A stretch of 48,192 bases of DNA, taken from the NCBI GenBank assembly GCA_004212795.1, contig SHBR01000010.1, forward strand, positions 1 through 48,192. Direction: 5' to 3'. Numbering within the stretch: position 1 is the first letter of the stretch; each line of letters begins with the position of its first letter. Shown here one piece after another: positions 43,640-48,192 of the stretch. Under the pieces are notes generated by a model that was given only the letters and a program-made list of their open reading frames with translations, was not told the DNA's origin and ran no database searches. The stretch is from Candidatus Thioglobus sp. (GTDB lineage Bacteria; Pseudomonadota; Gammaproteobacteria; Arenicellales; UBA868). Made by a program: the position numbers and the translations under genes.

Positions 43640-45109
43640 ATGGCTTCCAATCTTCTCGATCCTCAATGGATTGGCAAAACGTTTGATGACTTTTTATTCA
43701 GACCACAAAAAGGAATCACCTCAACGCGTGCTGGCATCCCGTTACGGTCAAGGCTCACTCAGGATATCGCGCTTGATCTCCCCATCGTTTCCTCGAATAT
43801 GGACAGCGTTACTGGGGGAGACATGGCAGAGACCATGGCGCTCGAAGGCGGTCTTGGTGTTATTCATCGTGGCCAAAGTATTGAACGCCAGTGTGAAACG
43901 CTCAGTCGCGTCAAACGAAGTCACAGTGCAGTCATTGAACAACCCCGAACGCTGCCAGTGGGGTCAACAATTGAAGAGGCTCGACTGTTTGCACGACGCC
44001 ATAAGATAAACGGGATATTGATTGAAACAAAAGCCGGAAGTGGAATTTTGGCAGGTGTTCTGACTCGCCGGGATATTCCCTGGGATCGGTCTCGGGATAA
44101 GGAAAGTGTCGAAACGTTCATGACGCCCACGTCGAGATTGAAGACCGCTCCTCCTGATGTCGCAACCGAGGAGGCCGCAAAAATCATGTTTGAAGGCCGC
44201 ATTGAAAGGTTGCCGCTGATAGATCAAGAGCATCGAATCTGTGGCCTCATTACCCGAAAAGACGTGCGCTTCCTTCGGGAACGACCCTTTGCCAGTAAAG
44301 ACGAAAAAGGTCGACTTTTGACTGGTGCGGCCGTCGGATGTGCGGGGGATTTCATGGAGCGCGCCACAGCGTTATTGTCTGCGGGTGCTGATTCTTTATT
44401 TGTCGACATTGCTCATGGGCATTCACAAATCATGCAAACCGGCATTGAAAAACTCAGGGCCGAATTTCCCGCTACGCCGCTTGTCTGCGGAAACATTGCG
44501 ACTGCTGCAGGGGCACGCTTTATGGCGGATATCGGCGCCGATGCCGTAAAAGTAGGTGTGGGTCCGGGGCGAGGCTGTCGAACCCGCTTGGAAACTGCGG
44601 CCGGCGTTCCCCAACTGCAAGCGATTCGCGAAGCGTGGTGTGAAGTAGGGGGTGAAATCTCGATCATGGCGGATGGCGGAGTCCGTTACGACAAAGATAT
44701 TTTCCTCGCGCTTGCCTGTGGCGCCGACACCGTGATGCTGGGAAGTGCGCTATCGGGTACAGACGAGGCGCCCGGGCGAGTAATCGAAGATCCTGCCTCC
44801 CATACCAAGAAAAAAATCTACAGGGGAATGACCTCTCCTGAAGCCGTAATGGAGTCGCTGTATGACTCCGAGGATTCAGATGCGATTGATGAAGCACTCG
44901 CCACCCCGCCGGAAGGTCAGGAAATTCAGGTGCCCTACCGGGGTAGCGTTGTTGATATTCTGCACCGCATTCGAGGTCACCTGCGTTCAGCCGTCAGTTA
45001 TGCGGGCTGTACATCGCTTGAGGACGCACGCAATGCGATTCTTGATAACCCGCTGGAGTTTCTTGTGCCCCTCTCCGAATCCGCTCGGCGAGAATCGTAT
45101 GAACGCTAG
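43640..45109 (+). CDS. IMPDH/GMP reductase-family enzyme with CBS pair
   Basis: The 489-residue protein has the IMPDH plan: FDDFLFRPQ, SSNMDSVTG and EGGLGVIHRG, then a CBS pair (about residues 95-215), then the barrel with VDIAHGHS, VGVGPGRGCRTR with Cys313, and ADGGVRYDKDI and KIYRGMTSPEA. The catalytic loop normally reads SICTTR, here RGCRTR. The flap after MESLYDSED lacks the Arg-Tyr pair of IMPDH and resembles GMP reductase (PPEGQEIQVPYRG). So it may be a CBS-containing GMP reductase like mycobacterial GuaB1, or a paralog of guaB. No guaA is near. Confidence 0.8.
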   Translation: MASNLLDPQWIGKTFDDFLFRPQKGITSTRAGIPLRSRLTQDIALDLPIVSSNMDSVTGGDMAETMALEGGLGVIHRGQSIERQCETLSRVKRSHSAVIEQPRTLPVGSTIEEARLFARRHKINGILIETKAGSGILAGVLTRRDIPWDRSRDKESVETFMTPTSRLKTAPPDVATEEAAKIMFEGRIERLPLIDQEHRICGLITRKDVRFLRERPFASKDEKGRLLTGAAVGCAGDFMERATALLSAGADSLFVDIAHGHSQIMQTGIEKLRAEFPATPLVCGNIATAAGARFMADIGADAVKVGVGPGRGCRTRLETAAGVPQLQAIREAWCEVGGEISIMADGGVRYDKDIFLALACGADTVMLGSALSGTDEAPGRVIEDPASHTKKKIYRGMTSPEAVMESLYDSEDSDAIDEALATPPEGQEIQVPYRGSVVDILHRIRGHLRSAVSYAGCTSLEDARNAILDNPLEFLVPLSESARRESYER

Positions 45110-45173
45110 AAATACCAGCCGGAGCGCGAGCACATTTCCACGTCAAAACAAGTAGATCCGCTTAAGAAATCCC

Positions 45174-46058
45174 TTATCCGTCGTTAGCAAGACCGGAGAA
45201 AATAGCATTCAGCCCACGCTCCAGGTCTGGAAAGCGCGGCACCACACCAAGATGCTCCTTCATCAGTGTGTTATCGATTCTTTTGGATTCTGCCAGATAG
45301 GACTGCATCTCTTTACTGAGTTGTGCCGAAGCTTCTTGGGTTGTCAGAATCGGGGGGCGAGGTAATCCTGCGGCATCAGCCACTTTGAAGAAAAAATCAG
45401 TCATTGTGGATGGATGACCATCACTTATATTGTAAGCTGGCGCCGGCGCTTTAATCCGAGCCGCCGACATACAAGCAGTAATTAAATCTTCCACGTGTAC
45501 ACGGTTACTCCAGGGACACAGTTCAGGTGCCAGAACCGGCCGGGCGTTTTTAATTCGATCAAGCGGAAGTTTGCCGAAACCATATATGCCCGGCACCCTC
45601 AAGACCACTAAAGTAACGGCGTGAAAATCGCACCAGCTCCGAGCAAAATCTTCTGCATCAACTCGTCTCGTCGCCCGACCCGTCTGAGGTCTACGAGGAC
45701 GGGTCTCCGTTACCCAATCCCCCTGACAATCGCCGTAAACACCCGTCGTATTAATGAGCACAATTCGCTTGGGGATCTGTCCAATCTGGGCGGCAAGCTC
45801 AAGGCATCTTCGTAACCGCCGATCCTGCATACCCTCAGGCTGTGGAGGCACAAACCAATAAAGCACCTTATCGGACAACGAGAATTCAAGGGCAGAAATT
45901 TCCTCAAGATCGAGTGCTATCGACTGAATACCCTCACGAATTAATTGTTCGGCACTAGAGGGGCTGCGAACAACCGCAAAAACACGTCCGCTTAAATCTC
46001 GCTCACGCCGCGCGACCTGACGTCCCACATAACCACAACCCGCAAATACGCTATCCAT
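45174..46058 (-). CDS. NAD(P)-dependent epimerase/dehydratase-like SDR
   Basis: The 294-residue protein begins with VFAGCGYVGRQVARR, the extended-SDR dinucleotide motif, and has LINTTGVYGDCQGDWVTE, where the Tyr-x-x-x-Lys pair is not clear, and VLRVPGIYGFGKLPLDRI. VEDLITACMSAARI and YNISDGHPSTMTDFF are typical of nucleotide-sugar epimerase-like proteins. The substrate is unknown. It begins 4 bases after the small lipoprotein stop and so belongs to the channel, lipoprotein, SDR operon. It converges on the IMPDH-like gene. Confidence 0.85.
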   Translation of the reverse strand: MDSVFAGCGYVGRQVARRERDLSGRVFAVVRSPSSAEQLIREGIQSIALDLEEISALEFSLSDKVLYWFVPPQPEGMQDRRLRRCLELAAQIGQIPKRIVLINTTGVYGDCQGDWVTETRPRRPQTGRATRRVDAEDFARSWCDFHAVTLVVLRVPGIYGFGKLPLDRIKNARPVLAPELCPWSNRVHVEDLITACMSAARIKAPAPAYNISDGHPSTMTDFFFKVADAAGLPRPPILTTQEASAQLSKEMQSYLAESKRIDNTLMKEHLGVVPRFPDLERGLNAIFSGLANDG

Positions 46059-46062
46059 TTGA

Positions 46063-46584
46063 CTAACGATTCGCGGTCAGCGTACCCGATGTGGCAAGCG
46101 TCGCCACCGTCAAACCCGCACGCTTACACTTGATCGAGCCACTGACGTTACCCTGCATGGCAGGTGGACTAATCACACCCTGAATACGAGCCGCTTTCGT
46201 AGCAAGAGAGCAACCTGCGTTGTTTAAATTAGAAATATTTTCTGCGCTAATTAATGAGCTAAGATCGTTAATGGAGGCCTGAACGCCCCAATTTCCACTG
46301 TTATCGACGACGCCTGTCATGATCACATTTCGCACGTTGAGGAATACCAGGCCATCTGCTGTCACCTCGATTAGCGCGGTTTCTATTCGCTCATCAGTCG
46401 AAGATCCTATCCCCACCACATCGGCCGTAGACGTTAACGAAATCGTGCCAATGTAACTTCCAGAGTATGCGGCTGTTGCGTCCCCGCGCGACACGGTCAG
46501 ATCGATCCCGCTAGTCGACGAACTGGCGCAAGCGGCCATCAACCAGGTGATGCCCAGATAAAACAAAGTGCTGAAACGTTTCAT
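46063..46584 (-). CDS. Small secreted lipoprotein
   Basis: The ATG at 46584 overlaps the channel stop (ATGA). MKRFSTLFYLGITWLMAAC is a good lipoprotein signal with LMAAC as lipobox, so the lipid-modified Cys is residue 19. The rest of the 173 residues is beta-rich, Ser/Thr-rich and without known motifs, with two further cysteines (GCSLATK and IKCKRAG) that may form a disulfide. The family is not recognised. Coupling to the channel gene suggests a related envelope role. Confidence 0.7.
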   Translation of the reverse strand: MKRFSTLFYLGITWLMAACASSSTSGIDLTVSRGDATAAYSGSYIGTISLTSTADVVGIGSSTDERIETALIEVTADGLVFLNVRNVIMTGVVDNSGNWGVQASINDLSSLISAENISNLNNAGCSLATKAARIQGVISPPAMQGNVSGSIKCKRAGLTVATLATSGTLTANR

Positions 46585-47282
46585 TTCTCTAACTCTCGAA
46601 CTTTTGATAATGCTGAAGCCACCAAGCCTGATGGAACCGCGATCATACTCAACCCCACTATAAACACAAAAAAAGTAAACACCTTCCCACCGGTCGTAAT
46701 GGGGACAACATCCCCATAGCCAACCGTTGTCAACGTTACAGTCGCCCACCAAATGCCATCAAATACGGAAACAAAAACCTCGGGCTGTGCTTCATGCTCA
46801 AAGTGGTAGATACCCACCGCACTCAGATAAATAAGTGCGAGAGAAAACAGGCCAAAAACCAGAAGTTCTTCCTTCACTAGTTTAAATGCGAGCTGGAAAC
46901 GTCTTGCGGCCTTACTGAACCGAAAAATTTTGAGGAGAATCGCAAGTCGCGCGAGTCTGAATATTCTGAGCGATCGAAGATCCAGTCCCAGCGCTAAATA
47001 AAACGGCAGAACAGCCGCCAAATCAATCAGGCCATAAAAACTGAAGACGAAAGACAGTTTTTTCTGACTGAAATAAAGACGCAGAAGATACTCAGCCGTA
47101 AACACCCCAATAATGACGGCTTCAGATATTGCCAACAGACGTATCGTAGTTGATGACAGGCCAGGAAGCGTCTCGATTGCAAAGCTCACGGCGGACACCA
47201 CAATCAATATCTGAATGGTCAGATCAAATACTTTGCCCATTCGGGTATCCGTCTCTTCTACGATCTGTTTTAGCGACGTCAT
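46581..47282 (-). CDS. Voltage-gated-type potassium channel
   Basis: The ATG at 47282 is chosen because AGGTG lies 9-13 bases upstream; a GTG three codons earlier has none. The 233-residue protein has S1-S6: S4 carries regularly spaced arginines (LRSLRIFRLARLAILLKIFRF written in part), and the selectivity filter is TTVGYGD. It is an ion-transport family channel (Kv/KvAP-like), selective for potassium, in the inner membrane. It has no C-terminal RCK domain. The small lipoprotein and an SDR follow in the operon. Confidence 0.93.
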   Translation of the reverse strand: MTSLKQIVEETDTRMGKVFDLTIQILIVVSAVSFAIETLPGLSSTTIRLLAISEAVIIGVFTAEYLLRLYFSQKKLSFVFSFYGLIDLAAVLPFYLALGLDLRSLRIFRLARLAILLKIFRFSKAARRFQLAFKLVKEELLVFGLFSLALIYLSAVGIYHFEHEAQPEVFVSVFDGIWWATVTLTTVGYGDVVPITTGGKVFTFFVFIVGLSMIAVPSGLVASALSKVRELEK

Positions 47283-47524
47283 ATCAAACACCTGGCTAAA
47301 AAAGGGTTGCTGTCCTGTTTTGAAACATAAAGGATGGTTTCGTCGCTCATTTTACTCAGATCTAAAAAGTTAAAACATCTGGAGTCGCGGCGAGCCAGTA
47401 CTCGCCAAGACAACTCTCGTTTCGTTCTGCTTTTTCGACTGCTATTATCGGTCTATTCTTATTGCGTTAACGACCCACACGGTGGCGGGCAAATCTGCCA
47501 CCCATCACCAGAACAGGAGCTTCT

Positions 47525-47842
47525 ATGGACAACGACACGAGAATCCGACTCGAAGCAGCCGCTTTCCGCGGATTGGTTGAGCATCTGCAACGAAGGACAG
47601 ATGTGCAGAATATCGATCTGATGAATCTGGCGGGATTTTGCCGCAATTGCTTGTCAAAATGGTACCTCGCCGCTGCAAAATCTGAAGGGATCGAGATGGA
47701 CTACGATGAGGCTCGTTCCATTGTTTATGGCATGACCTATGACCAATGGAAAAATGATCATCAACAATCGGCAACTGAAGAGCAAAAATTAGCTTTTGAA
47801 GAAACAAAGCCGCTTCACGCGGAGATTAGCGGTCACAACTGA
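47525..47842 (+). CDS. DUF1244 family protein
   Basis: The 105-residue protein has the DUF1244 pattern AAAFRGLVEHLQRRTDVQNIDLMNLAGFCRNCLSKWY, written in part, and DEARSIVYGMTYDQWK. The AGGAG at 47512-47516 is 8 bases before the ATG. The two cysteines in GFCRNCLSKW could bind metal. Function is unknown. The glyoxalase II gene starts 8 bases after its stop, so the two are co-transcribed. Confidence 0.93.
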   Translation: MDNDTRIRLEAAAFRGLVEHLQRRTDVQNIDLMNLAGFCRNCLSKWYLAAAKSEGIEMDYDEARSIVYGMTYDQWKNDHQQSATEEQKLAFEETKPLHAEISGHN

Positions 47843-47850
47843 GGTGAACC

Positions 47851-48192
47851 ATGTCAACTCTTGAAATCCATCAATTCCCCTGCCTCGATGATAACTATGG
47901 CTACCTCATACACGATCCCGCAAGCGGACTCACGGCAACGATCGATACGCCAGAAGTTGATGCAATCAATGCAGCATTAGTGGAAAAAAACTGGTCTCTC
48001 GATTTTATTTTTAACACACACCATCATCACGATCATGCGGGTGGCAATCTGGAACTTAAAGCCCAGACCCAGTGCGAAATCATCGGGCCCGCCGCAGACA
48101 TTGATCGGATTCCAGGTATCGATCGAGCGGTCAGTGAGGGTGACACGGTCATGCTGGGCAGTTGGGCCTTTCAGGTCCACGACACGCCTGGC
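47851..48192 (+). CDS. gloB: Hydroxyacylglutathione hydrolase (glyoxalase II), 5' part
   Basis: The gene runs off the window end; 114 codons are visible. QFPCLDDNYGYLIHD is the usual N-terminus and FIFNTHHHHDHAGGN holds the metal-binding THxHxDH motif of metallo-beta-lactamase-fold glyoxalase II. It hydrolyses S-lactoylglutathione in methylglyoxal detoxification. GAGGTG lies 4-9 bases before the ATG. The rest of the metal ligands and the glutathione-binding part lie outside. Confidence 0.92.
   Translation, partial: MSTLEIHQFPCLDDNYGYLIHDPASGLTATIDTPEVDAINAALVEKNWSLDFIFNTHHHHDHAGGNLELKAQTQCEIIGPAADIDRIPGIDRAVSEGDTVMLGSWAFQVHDTPG

Noticed and set aside
1-48192. CRISPR arrays, insertion sequences, prophage or tRNA genes
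   Set aside because: No regularly spaced repeats, transposase or phage proteins, or cloverleaf-like sequences were seen. XerC is the chromosomal dimer-resolution type by context, not an integrase.

Overview
The window looks like chromosomal DNA from a gammaproteobacterium, most likely a marine or light-exposed one. Support comes from gene order and families: dapF, a DUF484 gene and xerC in a row; cysQ overlapping nudE, with yrfG divergent from nudE; YadG/YadH-type ABC exporter genes; zapE; priA with eight zinc-binding cysteines; and DUF1244 beside a glyoxalase II gene. Genes are packed tightly, often with 4-base start/stop overlaps. I see no rRNA, tRNA, CRISPR array, insertion sequence or prophage. 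The lineage below class cannot be fixed by reading alone.

Layout. 1-5.7 kb: end of a metallophosphoesterase gene, a gamma-glutamyltransferase-like gene, a DHCR24-like FAD oxidoreductase, a YadGH ABC exporter and a small glutaredoxin. 5.7-9.3 kb: a DUF481 outer-membrane-type protein with its own promoter, a type-2 TrpB and a stand-alone PuuD-type membrane domain, closed by a terminator. 9.4-19.4 kb: mostly minus-strand housekeeping genes (alpha/beta hydrolase, VOC protein, membrane pyrophosphatase, xerC-DUF484-dapF, cysQ-nudE), then yrfG and zapE on plus. 19.4-27 kb: Rieske oxygenase, priA, a 678-base gap with a perfect DnaA box, a flavin reductase, long-form hisG and three periplasmic thiol-redox proteins (DsbC, TlpA and DsbE types).

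27.2-39.5 kb is the most interesting part. Ten minus-strand genes, nearly all overlapping or within 10 bases, run: OmpR-type response regulator, histidine kinase, fatty-acid desaturase, FAD oxidoreductase, DUF1365, CFA-synthase-like methyltransferase, DUF2878 membrane protein, second CFA-like methyltransferase, lipocalin, and a cryptochrome/photolyase that lacks the iron-sulfur cysteines of its closest characterised relatives. A DUF1295 membrane reductase precedes them and a class I photolyase gene is divergent. I infer a membrane-lipid modification and photoprotection system controlled by a built-in two-component pair; its lipid product is unknown.

39.5-48.2 kb: a small conserved-looking protein, a spermidine-synthase-like protein, a PASTA-type lipoprotein after a very AT-rich leader, a glutaredoxin divergent from a LysE exporter, an SDR, a CBS-containing IMPDH/GMP-reductase-family enzyme lacking the IMPDH Arg-Tyr flap, an SDR epimerase, a small lipoprotein, a voltage-gated-type potassium channel, DUF1244, and the start of gloB, cut by the window end.
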